In this document: piece by piece, positions 6,501 to 15,751 of the stretch
How positions within the stretch are numbered: the first letter of the stretch is position 1
How the letters are laid out: every line of letters starts with the position of its first letter
Assembly (NCBI GenBank): GCA_964361655.1
Contig: CAYIBD010000010.1
Location: forward strand, 1-21,185
Source: CAYIBD01 sp964361655
GTDB taxonomy: Bacteria > Patescibacteriota > Minisyncoccia > Sungbacterales > SURF-37
DNA: 21,185 nt
Direction: 5' to 3'
Notes under the pieces: model-generated
Seen by the model: only the letters and a program-made list of their open reading frames with translations
Databases searched by the model: none
What the model was told of the DNA's origin: nothing
Made by a program: the position numbers and the translations under genes

Positions 6501-7890
6501 GGCAAATAACTTTATCGCCAACAGCTTTGTGGTACACAACAGTGGTGGCATGAAGCGGTACTTGAAAGAGCTCAAGCCAACGACACTCGAAGACCTCATC
6601 GCCATGGTGGCGCTCTACCGGCCGGGGCCGATGGAGCTGATTCCCTCCTTCATCGCCCGGAAACACGGCCGCGAGAAGATCGGCTATCTCCATCCGAAAC
6701 TGGAGCCGATTCTCGCCCCCACCTTCGGTATCGGCGTCTACCAGGAACAAATGATGCAGATCGCCCGCGATCTTGCCGGGTTCACCCTGCCGGAAGCCGA
6801 CACGTTGCGCAAGGCCATCGGGAAGAAAATCAAAGCCCTCCTCGACCAGCAGAAGGAAAAACTCATTGCCGGCATGCGGAAAAACGGCCTTGACGCCAAA
6901 ACCGCAGCGGCAATCTGGGAACTCTTCCCACCCTTTGCCCGTTATGGATTTAATCGCTCGCACGCCGCCTGCTATGCCCTGATTGCGTACCAGACCGCCT
7001 ATCTAAAAGCCCACTGGCCGGCCGAGTTCATGGCCGCACTCATGACGAGAGAGGGATTTGAAGTCGAACGGGTATCGTTCCTCGTAGACGAAGCGCGCTC
7101 CCTCGGCATCGCCATCCTCCCTCCCTCCGTGAACGCTTCGAATGTGACCTTCACCGTCGTCTCGCCGAAAGAGATCCGGTTCGGTTTGAATTCGGTTAAA
7201 AATGTAGGTACGAACGTCGTCGAAGCCATCATCGCCAGCCGCGAGGCCGGCGGGCCATTCGCCTCGATTGACGATTTCGTCGAACGCGTGCAGCATAAAG
7301 ATCTCAATAAGAAGTCGCTCGAGTCGCTCATCAAGTGCGGGGCCCTAGACGAGTTCGGCGAACGAGGCCAGCTCCTCTCCAACCTCGATCGTATCCTCGA
7401 TTATGCACGGGATGTCCAGCGGAACCACGCCGCTGGCCAAGGATCACTCTTCGAGGCCGCAGGTGCTACGCCGCTTGCCGCGTTCCGGCTCGAGCCCACG
7501 CCGCCGGCCTCAAAAAAAGAGCGTCTGGCCTGGGAAAAAGAGCTCCTCGGACTCTATGTCTCCGAGCACCCGCTCGAGGAATATCGAGCGCGCTTCGATG
7601 GCAAGGTCGTTCCGGTGGCTTCGCTCGGCGAACAGCCCAAGGACGCCACAGTTTCCATCGGGGGGCTTGTCGCCGGCACGAAGCGGATCGTAACCAAAGC
7701 CGGATCGCCCATGCTCTTTGTCCAGTTAGAAGACCTCACCGGCAAAACCGAGGTTTTAGTTTTCCCGCGCCTGCTCGAAAAAAACGCCTCGCCCTGGCAG
7801 CCGGATAAAATTCTCATGGTCAAAGGCCGCCTCTCCCGCGACCGCGACACCCCCAAGGTCTTGGCCGATGAGGTCATCGAAGTGGCGTAA
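3517..7890 (+). CDS. dnaE: DNA polymerase III alpha subunit, intein-containing
   Basis: Replicative polymerase. The ATG at 3517 gives the standard N-terminus MKFTHLHVHSHYSLLDG (PHP domain metal-site histidines). An upstream GTG at 3457 would add 20 residues unlike the family, so I reject it. The polymerase core shows GRGSAAGSLVAYLLG, MPDVDLDFSD with catalytic Asp405 and Asp407, and KIDLLGL with Asp581. The C-terminus carries the OB domain (VSIGGLVAGTKRIVTKAG). The ORF is 1457 residues; without the 374-residue intein the mature protein is 1083 residues, slightly short for the family. The intein splits the conserved FQFE|SGGM site, so activity depends on splicing. A low-complexity Gly/Ala/Arg stretch lies at about 535-560, just before VVTQYEMHA. 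Followed by thrS on the same strand after 106 bp. Confidence 0.97.
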   Translation: MKFTHLHVHSHYSLLDGLAKIDELVKRAADFGFDSLALTDHGVLYGAIEFYQKARSSGIQPIIGSELYVAYERLSDKRPGIDDKRSHLTVLAANHTGYQNLIQLVTTAHLEGFYYKPRVDKELLLRHREGLIALSGCLNGEIPKAILARKPERAEALIREYQEIFGKENFYLELGAHPAIPEQRIVNDALVGLAAKTGARLVGVNDVHYAKPEDREAQDILVSVQTASRYDDEERLSMKADDFSLKSTQEMADFFRELPEAIANTQEIAERVRLEIPLGRILLPPFPVPPGFTAETYLERLAHEGLAKRYGRDFATRTDPEATKIVERLAYELGVIEATGFASYFHIVGDMVRWAREHGILVGPGRGSAAGSLVAYLLGITNVDPLAYNLLFERFLNPERISMPDVDLDFSDHRRDEVIEYVASKYGRDRVAQIITFGTMAARAAIRDTGRALGMPYAFCDQLAKLVPFGMTLRETLDRVPEIRDLYHSRTDARRLIDQATKLEGVARHASTHACGVVIAPQPLTKYVPLQLATRSARHHSGSAVSGAGARGGKGAGENDKAVVTQYEMHAIEDLGLLKIDLLGLRNLSIIEDAVALVAANHAIALTIDAMPLDDRETFRLFREGRTNGIFQFECLSGDTIVSNTTIRKLHERGENQSLRSVYLDQGKIHNNRILAIQESGMKEVFLLITEDKRYIKASPEHQFMTANGWRKLEDIKPGDEVLIKTRGRHETWNTYEACGVHINGQREGKSRFCYSCSGRHYSNPSKLITRERLKAAPINFFTRGGTTWNKNLTKEQSEILRTNGRKISLALTGKTPEMRHGREKADQMRQRASERLRGSGNPMFGKPAPHRHGGYRGDLGHYVRSNWEADFARILKLHHVAYKYEPKTFSLTAGDGRVLSYTPDFYTPYDGTFYEIKGWFHEADQKKIQLFTQQYPRHRLILISATKFAELALQYKTLVRWECPVIPKGFSWAKVDEIRSAGMEMTYDIAMKAPANNFIANSFVVHNSGGMKRYLKELKPTTLEDLIAMVALYRPGPMELIPSFIARKHGREKIGYLHPKLEPILAPTFGIGVYQEQMMQIARDLAGFTLPEADTLRKAIGKKIKALLDQQKEKLIAGMRKNGLDAKTAAAIWELFPPFARYGFNRSHAACYALIAYQTAYLKAHWPAEFMAALMTREGFEVERVSFLVDEARSLGIAILPPSVNASNVTFTVVSPKEIRFGLNSVKNVGTNVVEAIIASREAGGPFASIDDFVERVQHKDLNKKSLESLIKCGALDEFGERGQLLSNLDRILDYARDVQRNHAAGQGSLFEAAGATPLAAFRLEPTPPASKKERLAWEKELLGLYVSEHPLEEYRARFDGKVVPVASLGEQPKDATVSIGGLVAGTKRIVTKAGSPMLFVQLEDLTGKTEVLVFPRLLEKNASPWQPDKILMVKGRLSRDRDTPKVLADEVIEVA
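5419..6540 (+). mobile_element. DnaE intein with NUMOD3-like and PD-(D/E)xK-type nuclease
   Basis: A 374-residue in-frame protein intron. The N-terminal splicing block is CLSGDTIV (Cys1); block B is ASPEHQF (His68); the C-terminal block is NNFIANSFVVHN, followed by extein Ser. All splicing residues (Cys1, block B His, penultimate His, terminal Asn, +1 Ser) are present. The central part lacks LAGLIDADG motifs. It has a Cys-rich patch (CGVHINGQ...CYSCSG), a NUMOD3-like DNA-binding motif NPMFGK (208-213), then RSNWEADF (231-238), YTPDFY (Asp271) and YEIKGW (Glu282, Lys284), which together look like a PD-(D/E)xK or Vsr/EDxHD-like homing nuclease. Local codon use is less GC-rich than flanking dnaE, consistent with later acquisition. 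Confidence 0.92.
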
Positions 7891-7996
7891 AAACTCAAAG
7901 CTCAAAGTGCGAAACTCAAAACTGCAACTCAAAGTTCAAAAGTTTTGCGCTTTGCACTGTAATTTTACGATTTGAGATTTTAACTTTGCGCTTGCC
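7891..7996. repeat. AT-rich imperfect palindrome between dnaE and thrS
   Basis: The left half is built of CTCAAAG-type units and the right half of CTTTG/TTTGAG-type units. The halves form an imperfect inverted repeat of about 50-base arms centred near 7943 (AAAAGTTTTG). Composition contrasts sharply with the GC-rich genes. It could serve as a transcript end, though no classical terminator is present. It resembles in architecture the inserts found in rnhB and lepA. Confidence 0.55.
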
Positions 7997-9945
7997 ATGC
8001 AAGAGCGAGTAACCGCTGCATTGGTAGAGAATATCCGTCACTCCTTTGCCCATCTTTTGGCGATGGCGGTGTTGAAGAAGTTCCCCCAGGCCAAACTTGG
8101 TATTGGGCCGACGATTGAGAATGGATTCTACTACGACTTCAAACTGCCAAAACCACTCGGCAATGGCGATTTGGGTGAGCTCGCTCGCACCATGCGCGAA
8201 CTCATTGGCCAGAAGCTCGATTTCAAAAGAAAAAAGGTGACCGCGACCCAGGCGCGGAAAATTTTCAAAAATCAACCCTTCAAACTCGATCTCATCAAGG
8301 AATTCACGAAAGGGGAAAAACAGCTCACTGTCTACAGCACTGGGAAGCAAGAAACCCCGCACCAGAGCAAGCTCGGTACGGGGCAGGCAGGAAGCAAGAA
8401 GCAAGAAGCGTTCATAGATTTGTGCCGGGGCGGGCACGTCAAAAACACTGCGGAAATCAACCCCGAGGCCTTCCGCCTGACCCAGATTGCCGGGGCCTAC
8501 TGGCGGGGCGATGAGAAAAACCCCCAGCTCACCAGAATCNNNNNNNNNNNNNNNNNNNNNNNNNNNNNNNNNNNNNNNNNNNNNNNNNNNNNNNNNNNNN
8601 NNNNNNNNNNNNNNNNNNNNNNNNNNNNNNNNNNNNNNNGATTGCCGGGGCCTACTGGCGGGGCGATGAGAAAAACCCCCAGCTCACCAGAATCTACGGC
8701 GTGGCGTTTGAAACGAAACAAGAACTCGACGAGCACCTCAAGCTCCAAGAGGAAATCCAGCGCCGCGATCATCGAGTGCTGGGCGAAAAACTGGATCTCT
8801 TTTCCCAGCACGATATTGCTCCGGGCGCGATCTTCTGGCACCCCAAGGGCATGATCCTGTGGCGGGAACTGGAAAAATTCATGCGCGCCAAGCTCGATCG
8901 CTCCGGCTACGGCGAGGTCTCAACGCCGGTCATGGTCAAGAAAAAGGTTTTTGAAACCTCCGGCCACTGGGACTACTTCCGCGAGAACATGTTCATCGTG
9001 CCGGTAGAAGAGGAAACCTATGTGCTGAAACCCATGAACTGCCCGGAATCCACCTATATATATGCATCGCGCCTTCGCTCCTACCGGGACTTGCCGCTGC
9101 GGTATTCCGAGATCACTGACCGGCTGCACCGTAACGAGCCTTCCGGGACTCTAGGCGGGCTCTTCCGCGTGCGGCAGATGACGCAGGATGACGCCCATAT
9201 CTACTGTAGGCCGGATCAGATTGAAAGCGAGATCGCCAAACTCATCCAGCTGGTCAAGGAAATCTACGGCGCATTCAATCTGCCGTTACATTTCAAGTTT
9301 GCCACCCGGCCGGCCAAAGCCATGGGCACGCCGAAAATATGGAAAGGCGCCGAGACCGCCCTGGAGAATGTCTTGAAGAAATCCGGCATCCGCTTTGAAA
9401 TCAAACCAAAGGACGGCGCGTTCTACGGCCCCAAGGTTGATGTGCATGCCACCGATGTCCTGAAACGCGACTGGCAACTGGCCACCATACAGCTCGATTT
9501 CCAGATGCCTGGGCGTTTCAATCTCTCCTACACCGATGAGGCCGGCAAGAAGCAAACGCCAATCATGATCCACCGCGCTCTCCTCGGATCGTTCGAACGA
9601 TTCCTCGGCGTTTTGATTGAGCACTACGCCGGGGCCTTCCCCTTCTGGCTCGCCCCGGTACAAGCAGCACTCCTGCCCATCAACGACGCGGTGAAGCCCT
9701 ACTGCCTGGAGGTGCTGCGCTCACTCCGCCAGCGCGACTTCCGCGTTGAACTGGATGATCGCAACGAGACCATCGGCAAGAAAATCCGCGAGGCCGAGCT
9801 CCAGAAAATCCCCTACCTTTTAATTATCGGCCCCCGCGAGGTACAGTCGAAAACCGTGGCCGTGCGCGAACGCTGGAAAGGCGATCGCGGCCAGATGAAA
9901 CTCGACGGCTTCCTCGCCCTCGTGGAGAGCCAACGCCGACCATGA
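7997..9945 (+). CDS. thrS: Threonyl-tRNA synthetase (interrupted by assembly gap)
   Basis: Charges tRNA-Thr. The N-terminus starts directly in the editing domain (HSFAH at about residue 14, and CRGGH), without the TGS domain of most bacteria. The catalytic core has MNCPEST, the motif 2 region RLHRNEPSGTLGGLFRVRQMTQDDAH and MIHRALLGSFERF, so the zinc ligands Cys, His, His are all present. The anticodon-binding domain ends normally. The frame appears broken by 100 Ns, but removing the Ns and one copy of the duplicated 55 bp (155 bases in all) joins the two frames exactly into a 597-residue protein. About 22 residues (GKQETPHQSKLGTGQAGSKK and following) inserted before AFIDLCRGGH are not family sequence. 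The gene is almost certainly intact in the organism. Confidence 0.93.
8336..8408. repeat. In-frame hairpin insert in thrS
   Basis: A GC-rich hairpin (8355-8368 with 8371-8383: CCCCGCACC and GAGC pairing with GCTC and GGTACGGGG, with one bulge and one mismatch) is flanked on both sides by GGAAGCAAGAA-type repeats. It codes for Lys/Gln/Gly/Ser-rich residues in the linker ahead of the editing-site CRGGH motif. Same architecture as the rnhB and lepA inserts. Confidence 0.65.
8485..8694. other. Scaffold gap with duplicated 55-bp contig ends
   Basis: Exactly 100 Ns (8540-8639) are bracketed by identical 55-bp copies (8485-8539 and 8640-8694). This is what results when two overlapping contigs are scaffolded without merging. 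Collapsing them restores the thrS frame, so neither a tandem duplication nor a missing insert is needed to explain it. Confidence 0.95.
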
Positions 9946-10013
9946 ATCCCATGGTGCCTCGCGCCTTGCAACAAAAAACCATTCTCAACATCCAATTCAC
10001 GATCGTAAAGTGA

Positions 10014-11195
10014 ATGTTTAGAAACCTTTTCATGGGGAACAAAGCAGAAGGCCGGAGGGGCTTCGCGCCCATCATCATCGTCGCCATTGCTGCCGCCCTT
10101 CTCGTAATCGGCGGCGGCGTGTACCTCTTCCGCCGCCCAGCCGCGCCGCCGGAATTGGCAACGTTCCGCGGTTCGCACGTCGCCGGCTTCGAGGGTGATT
10201 TTGTTGAGGCCTCCTACGAACTCCGCTATTCCAAAGACGAGTTCTCGATTGAGCCGGCGCCGGGCGTTCCATACCCGGAGCCGCCAAAGATCCTGCTCCA
10301 CGAACGGGATGGCCGGCGGGAGCACTCCATTGACTTTTTCTATAACGGCGACGCCGCATTTACATCTTCGGCGGATCTCTGGGAAAACCACGTCAAGGCC
10401 GACTGCCCTGCCTGCCGGTCAGTAGCAACAGGTTTCATCCCCCGCAAGGGAGAGGATGTTGCCGCCTACGCAGACGAGAAAAGTGAATGGATCATCTACC
10501 GTCCGAGCGGCAGCATCTTCTACCTTATTGGCAGCTTTGCCAAGCCGAGCCGAGCCGCGCTCGGAGTCTTGGCAACGCTCGACTTCTCGACGCGGCCGAC
10601 CTCCACCCCTCCAGAACTCGGCGGGCCGCTTCCTCCGCCACCGGCAAAACCTTGCGTTGTCACCGGCTGCAGCGGGGAACTCTGCCTGCCCGCGGAGCAA
10701 TCCGACCTCGCCACCATCTGCCTCTATAAAGAGGAGTATGCCTGCTACAAGACCGCGCGCTGCGAACCCCAGTCGGACGGAACGTGCGGCTGGACCGAGA
10801 CGCCGGAACTCCTTTCCTGCATCGCCGCGGCACAAAGACCCCCGCCCCCACCGCACTCACCCCCTCCACCGCCGCCTCCGACACCTCCGCCGCCTCCACC
10901 GGCCCAGGCTCCCCAAACCCAGAAGTTTACGCTCGAAGCCGACGACTATGGCTTTTACCCGTCCGGGACCATCAGCGTGGCTAAGGGCGCGAACGTTGAG
11001 ATCACCTTTGTCGTCCGTACCACCAATGTCTATTACGGCGGGCTTGACTTCCGCAGCTCAAAATTTAATACTCCGTCAGTGAAGCCCGGCGATATGACTA
11101 CGGTATCGTTCGTGGCGGACCAGTCCTTTGAGTTCAAGTCCTACTGGCCGGTGTCAAGCGTATTAAAGGCGTCGGGCCAAGTTGAAGTGAAATAG
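10014..11195 (+). CDS. Membrane-anchored eight-cysteine/cupredoxin-like protein
   Basis: 393 residues. The N-terminus RRGFAPIIIVAIAAALLV (about 14-38) is one membrane segment, with an RGF start resembling prepilin-like leaders, so the rest should be outside the cell. Residues about 40-205 form an unrecognised globular domain. Residues about 213-268 hold eight cysteines (CVVTGCSGELC...C...CYKTARC...CGW...C), matching the eight-cysteine-cluster domain seen in secreted bacterial proteins. A Pro-rich linker (about 271-303) leads to a C-terminal beta domain (FTLEADDYGFYPSGTISVAKG...SYWPVSSVLKA) that looks like a cupredoxin fold but lacks the His/Cys/His/Met copper ligands. A structural or adhesive role is more likely than electron transfer; the function is unknown. 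Confidence 0.8.
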   Translation: MFRNLFMGNKAEGRRGFAPIIIVAIAAALLVIGGGVYLFRRPAAPPELATFRGSHVAGFEGDFVEASYELRYSKDEFSIEPAPGVPYPEPPKILLHERDGRREHSIDFFYNGDAAFTSSADLWENHVKADCPACRSVATGFIPRKGEDVAAYADEKSEWIIYRPSGSIFYLIGSFAKPSRAALGVLATLDFSTRPTSTPPELGGPLPPPPAKPCVVTGCSGELCLPAEQSDLATICLYKEEYACYKTARCEPQSDGTCGWTETPELLSCIAAAQRPPPPPHSPPPPPPPTPPPPPPAQAPQTQKFTLEADDYGFYPSGTISVAKGANVEITFVVRTTNVYYGGLDFRSSKFNTPSVKPGDMTTVSFVADQSFEFKSYWPVSSVLKASGQVEVK

Positions 11196-11228
11196 CTCTT
11201 TTCCGGCATACCCAATAACCGAAAAGAG
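11196..11228 (+). promoter_or_regulatory. Hairpin abutting the ribosome binding site of the next gene
   Basis: CTCTTTTCCGG pairs with CCGAAAAGAG (one bulged C) around a 12-base loop, starting immediately after the preceding stop codon. The 3' arm runs into AGGAGGG, so folding would partly hide the Shine-Dalgarno of the gene at 11237. No T-run follows, so it is not a terminator in this orientation. Confidence 0.5.
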
Positions 11229-11236
11229 GAGGGACC

Positions 11237-11569
11237 GTGCGATTCAAAAAGCTCATTCCCGGCGTGATGCGGCGGAAAATACTGGCTAGGAGGAGGCGGA
11301 AAAATCATGATTCATTCTTCGAGCGCTCGGCCGAAGAGTTACGCGAACTCAACCGGAAGCGCGTCGAATGGACGAAAGAATGGATCGGGAACCGCAACGC
11401 GGAGGCCAGGGAGCGGGTCAAAGCCATCGTCGACCGCCAGCGCCTGATCATAGCCAAGCTCGCCAAAAACGGCCGTCGCTTCCAAAAGCTGGCCGGTCTC
11501 ATCCACGAACTCGATATCCCCGGAGGGCTGCGCGAGCTAAAGAGCGCCATCAGCTCCCGGCGCCGCTAG
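11237..11569 (+). CDS. Small basic helical protein, unknown function
   Basis: 110 residues, very rich in Arg and Lys, with no cysteine, no signal peptide and no membrane segment. The middle (about 28-85) looks like a continuous, possibly coiled-coil helix (SAEELRELNRKRVEWTKEW). The GTG start is well supported by AGAGGAGGG (11226-11233). The 3' end overlaps a strong terminator. I do not recognise the family. The charge suggests nucleic-acid or ribosome binding, but that is a guess. The hairpin at 11196-11228 may control its translation. Confidence 0.7.
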   Translation: MRFKKLIPGVMRRKILARRRRKNHDSFFERSAEELRELNRKRVEWTKEWIGNRNAEARERVKAIVDRQRLIIAKLAKNGRRFQKLAGLIHELDIPGGLRELKSAISSRRR

Positions 11570-11587
11570 GCCAGCCGGGAGCTTTTT
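11552..11587 (+). terminator. Intrinsic terminator
   Basis: AGCTCCCGGC (11552-11561) pairs perfectly with GCCGGGAGCT (11574-11583) and is followed by a T-run. The left arm lies within the last codons of the basic-protein gene, whose stop codon is in the loop. It separates that gene from miaA. Confidence 0.9.
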
Positions 11588-11622
11588 CATAAACCCCTGT
11601 CCTTATTCAAGCAAGGTACTTG

Positions 11623-12546
11623 ATGAAAAAACCGATTAATTTGGCCAGCCGTCGGCAAGAACCTCTGCTCATCGTGATCGCCGGGCCGACTGCCTCGGGT
11701 AAATCACAGCTTGCGGTCCGCCTGGCCAAAAAATTCAACGGCGAGATCGTTTCCGCTGACTCCCGCCAGGTCTATCGCAACTTGGATATCGGGACTGGCA
11801 AAGTCACGCGCCGCGAAATGCGGGGTGCCCCGCACCACCTTATTGATGTGGCCAGTCCCCGCCGTCAATTCACGGTGGTTGATTTCCAGCGTCGGGCCAA
11901 AAAGGCCATCCAGGACATCATCAATCGGGGCAAAATTCCATTCCTCGTTGGTGGCAGCGGTTTTTGGATTGACGCCGTGGCCCATGATCTCCTGCTACCG
12001 GCTGTTCCGCCGAATCAAGCCCTCCGAAAACGCCTGGAGAAGAAAAACGTACGAGAGCTCTTGGCTCTACTCAAGAGGCGTGATCCGCAGCGGGCAGCCA
12101 CGATCGAACGACAAAATCCGCGCCGGCTTATTCGGGCGATCGAGATCGCCACAGCGCTCGGGCAGGTGCCAAAAATTAAAAAGCGATCACCGTATCGAAC
12201 GCTCTGGATTGGTCTTTTACCGCCCGGCCGAGAGCTCGCCCGCAGGATCGAAGCGTTTGCCACGAAAATCATCCGACAGGGGCTGGTGCGAGAGACCCGC
12301 GTCATCCGTTCCCGCGTGGGGAGAAAGCGGGTGCATGAATTCGGATTCGAGTACCAGGCCGCACTCGCCTACCTCACCGGGCGCATATCCCGCACCGAGC
12401 TCAAGGATCGCCTCACCCGAGAACTCCTTGGCTATGCCCGCCGCCAGATGCGGTGGTTCAAGAGGAATCCGCGCATCCGGTGGCTCCGGACCGCCGGAGC
12501 GGCCGAGCGGGCCGTTCGAAGGTTCATCTCCGAAAGAAATCGATAA
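11623..12546 (+). CDS. miaA: tRNA dimethylallyltransferase
   Basis: Transfers a dimethylallyl group to N6 of A37 in tRNAs reading UNN codons. The P-loop GPTASGKS is at residues 21-28, followed by EIVSADSRQVYRNLDIGTGK (the characteristic DSRQVY motif), HHLIDV, and FLVGGSGFWIDAV. RRLIRAIEI and the C-terminal YARRQMRWFKRN are also typical. At 307 residues it is full length. I chose ATG 11623 over the TTG directly before it. A weak AAGG lies 8 bases upstream. Its last 23 bases overlap the convergent ftsB-like gene tail to tail. No odd features. Confidence 0.97.
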   Translation: MKKPINLASRRQEPLLIVIAGPTASGKSQLAVRLAKKFNGEIVSADSRQVYRNLDIGTGKVTRREMRGAPHHLIDVASPRRQFTVVDFQRRAKKAIQDIINRGKIPFLVGGSGFWIDAVAHDLLLPAVPPNQALRKRLEKKNVRELLALLKRRDPQRAATIERQNPRRLIRAIEIATALGQVPKIKKRSPYRTLWIGLLPPGRELARRIEAFATKIIRQGLVRETRVIRSRVGRKRVHEFGFEYQAALAYLTGRISRTELKDRLTRELLGYARRQMRWFKRNPRIRWLRTAGAAERAVRRFISERNR

Positions 12547-12916
12547 GCTCTCCCAGCCACCCGAACGGTGCGAGGCGTTTCCTCCCGGCAGTAGTGCCGG
12601 TTGCGAATCGGCCCTCCGGTACAACCACCACTACCTCCTCGCCGGGTTTTTGTAAGTTGAATTTCTCTTTGGCCAGGCGCTCCACCGCCGCGGCCGAACC
12701 CAGCGCCTCGATCGCCGCCTCCAGCCGCGCCTTCTCGGCCTCGAGCTCCCGCACCTTGGCCGCAACGGCTTGACGCTCGCGGCGGATGTCCCAGGCGCGG
12801 CGACCGACACGGACAGCGCTCACCCCGAGTCCGGCAACGGCGAAAACGAGGATGACGACGACGGGCGGCCACGACCAGAGGTCCTTACCGCGGGGAATGG
12901 TCGGAAGGCGCATCAT
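12524..12916 (-). CDS. FtsB/DivIC-like septum formation protein
   Basis: 130-residue bitopic membrane protein: short basic cytoplasmic start, one membrane helix (about residues 17-37, PPVVVILVFAVAGLG), then a coiled coil (about 44-72, RRERQAVAAKVRELEAEKARLEA) and a short hydrophilic end. The continuation AAAVERLAKEKFNLQKPGEEVVVVV is the typical DivIC/FtsB ending (the LGMxxPGE-like segment). In the divisome it would link to FtsL/FtsQ and septal synthesis. Its start lies 5 bases after a TATAGT box (12927-12922), suggesting a leaderless mRNA. A second ATG follows immediately at 12913. It overlaps miaA convergently. Confidence 0.85.
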   Translation of the reverse strand: MMRLPTIPRGKDLWSWPPVVVILVFAVAGLGVSAVRVGRRAWDIRRERQAVAAKVRELEAEKARLEAAIEALGSAAAVERLAKEKFNLQKPGEEVVVVVPEGRFATGTTAGRKRLAPFGWLGELIDFFRR

Positions 12917-12918
12917 GG

Positions 12919-12936
12919 TATACTATATATACTATA
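12919..12936. promoter_or_regulatory. Divergent overlapping -10 boxes
   Basis: The stretch TATACTATATATACTATA carries two TATACT boxes on the plus strand (12919-12924, 12928-12933) and TATAGT boxes on the minus strand. The minus box ends 5 bases before the ftsB ATG; the second plus box ends 15 bases before the ATG of the 35-residue membrane protein. No good -35 is visible on either side. Transcription of the two genes should be mutually exclusive at any moment. Confidence 0.6.
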
Positions 12937-12948
12937 GCGGCAATCGGC

Positions 12949-13056
12949 ATGAAACTCTCCCGCAAAACCACCCGCATCATTTGGATCGTCATTAGCGTCA
13001 TCGGCGTCGCTGGCATGGTGGCCTTCACTCTTCTCCCCTTGATCTACTATCGCTGA
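12949..13056 (+). CDS. 35-residue single-pass membrane protein
   Basis: ATG to TGA encodes 35 residues: a basic start (MKLSRKTTR), a hydrophobic helix of about 23 residues (IIWIVISVIGVAGMVAFTLL) and the end PLIYYR. The positive N-terminus predicts an inside-to-outside topology. It has its own promoter box shared divergently with ftsB, and a strong terminator about 40 bases after its stop, so it is a self-contained transcription unit. Short proteins of this layout recur in CPR genomes as far as I recall; the function is unknown. A link to cell division is suggested only by its position. Confidence 0.7.
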   Translation: MKLSRKTTRIIWIVISVIGVAGMVAFTLLPLIYYR

Positions 13057-13065
13057 TGGCATCCG

Positions 13066-15075
<2,010 letters not shown>

Positions 15076-15076
15076 G

Positions 15077-15121
15077 CCAGAAATCATCTAAACAAAAAAC
15101 CAAAAATCATATAAACAAAAA
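15077..15121 (-). promoter_or_regulatory. Tandem 22-bp promoter-like repeats before lepA
   Basis: Two near-identical units (plus strand CCAGAAATCATCTAAACAAA and CCAAAAATCATATAAACAAA, each followed by a few A residues) lie directly upstream of the lepA ATG. Each holds a possible -10 on the minus strand (TAGATG, TATATG). The PaaX/Cas2-like gene has the similar TTTTGTTAAAATGATT 5 bases before its own ATG. Both genes probably give leaderless or nearly leaderless mRNAs. Confidence 0.5.
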
Positions 15122-15124
15122 TCA

Positions 15125-15153
15125 GACGATCGTCACGTATATGTTCGAATGAA
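15125..15153. repeat. 29-bp direct repeat, left copy
   Basis: GACGATCGTCA...ATGTTCGAATGAA, 26 of 29 bases identical to 15752-15780. It contains the 10-bp palindrome GACGATCGTC. This copy overlaps the last codons (FIRTYT) and stop of the regulator gene and lies about 50 bp upstream of the lepA start, where it could act as an operator. Confidence 0.85.
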
Positions 15154-15729
15154 GCTGCGCCCTCCGCGCGGCGGCTCGAGTGTCCCGCGATCGCGGACGC
15201 TAAAGATATGCACGTGCCGCCGGAGATTCATGGCATCGATGAGCTCGATGAAATCCCCCGGCAGGGGGCGCTCGCCGTACCACACGCTCCGCTGCAGTTG
15301 ACGGAAGCCGGCGGCGATCAGCTCCAGACGCAGCGCATTTCGCTTGGCTCGTTCTTTCTCGGGGACATCGAAGACCACCACGCGGCAAACGCCATCAACG
15401 CCCGGCAACGAGTGCCGCTCTTGTTCCCGAAGGTGGCGCTCGCCGCTGACGGTCAGCCGCCAGAAACTGCGCTGTTTTGAACCCGAACGGCTAACCAACC
15501 CCTCGCGCTGCATGCGGGTGAGGAGTGAAGAAAATGACTCGCGCCGGAATTGATGTTCGGGATCCAAGCCCAAGAGCTTCCGCCAGATGCGCGCCTCGGG
15601 GTACTTTCGAGGGAAGAAGCTCGATAGGGCGACCTCACCAAACTCGTCCAGACACTCCAAAATTAGCCGGCTGATCGTAGTACCGCTCTTCACCCACAGC
15701 CGCCGGCGAAACCGTAACGGTACGGCCAT
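15133..15729 (-). CDS. PaaX-like winged-helix / Cas2-like regulator
   Basis: 198 residues. The N-terminal part (RRRLWVKSGTTISRLILECL...SFSSLLTRMQREGLVSRSG) looks like a winged helix with a recognition helix. The C-terminal part (VCRVVVFDVPEKERAKRNAL...GFRQLQRSVWYGERPLP, HVHIFSVRD) is the Cas2-like ferredoxin fold found in PaaX regulators, with the Asp corresponding to the Cas2 metal site at residue 121. No cas1, repeats or spacers lie nearby, so CRISPR adaptation is not implied; a DNA-binding regulator is more likely. A TAAAAT box ends 5 bases before the ATG (leaderless). It is flanked by 29-bp direct repeats containing a palindrome, which may be its own operators or the edges of a mobile gene cassette. 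Confidence 0.8.
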   Translation of the reverse strand: MAVPLRFRRRLWVKSGTTISRLILECLDEFGEVALSSFFPRKYPEARIWRKLLGLDPEHQFRRESFSSLLTRMQREGLVSRSGSKQRSFWRLTVSGERHLREQERHSLPGVDGVCRVVVFDVPEKERAKRNALRLELIAAGFRQLQRSVWYGERPLPGDFIELIDAMNLRRHVHIFSVRDRGTLEPPRGGRSFIRTYT

Positions 15730-15751
15730 GGAATCATTTTAACAAAAGAAT

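Noticed and set aside
8485..8694. Tandem duplication within thrS
   Set aside because: The duplicated 55 bp flank exactly 100 Ns and collapse to a perfect frame, so it is a scaffolding artefact.
15133..15729. CRISPR adaptation gene cas2
   Set aside because: The Cas2-like fold is joined to a winged-helix domain as in PaaX, and no cas1, repeats or spacers are present.
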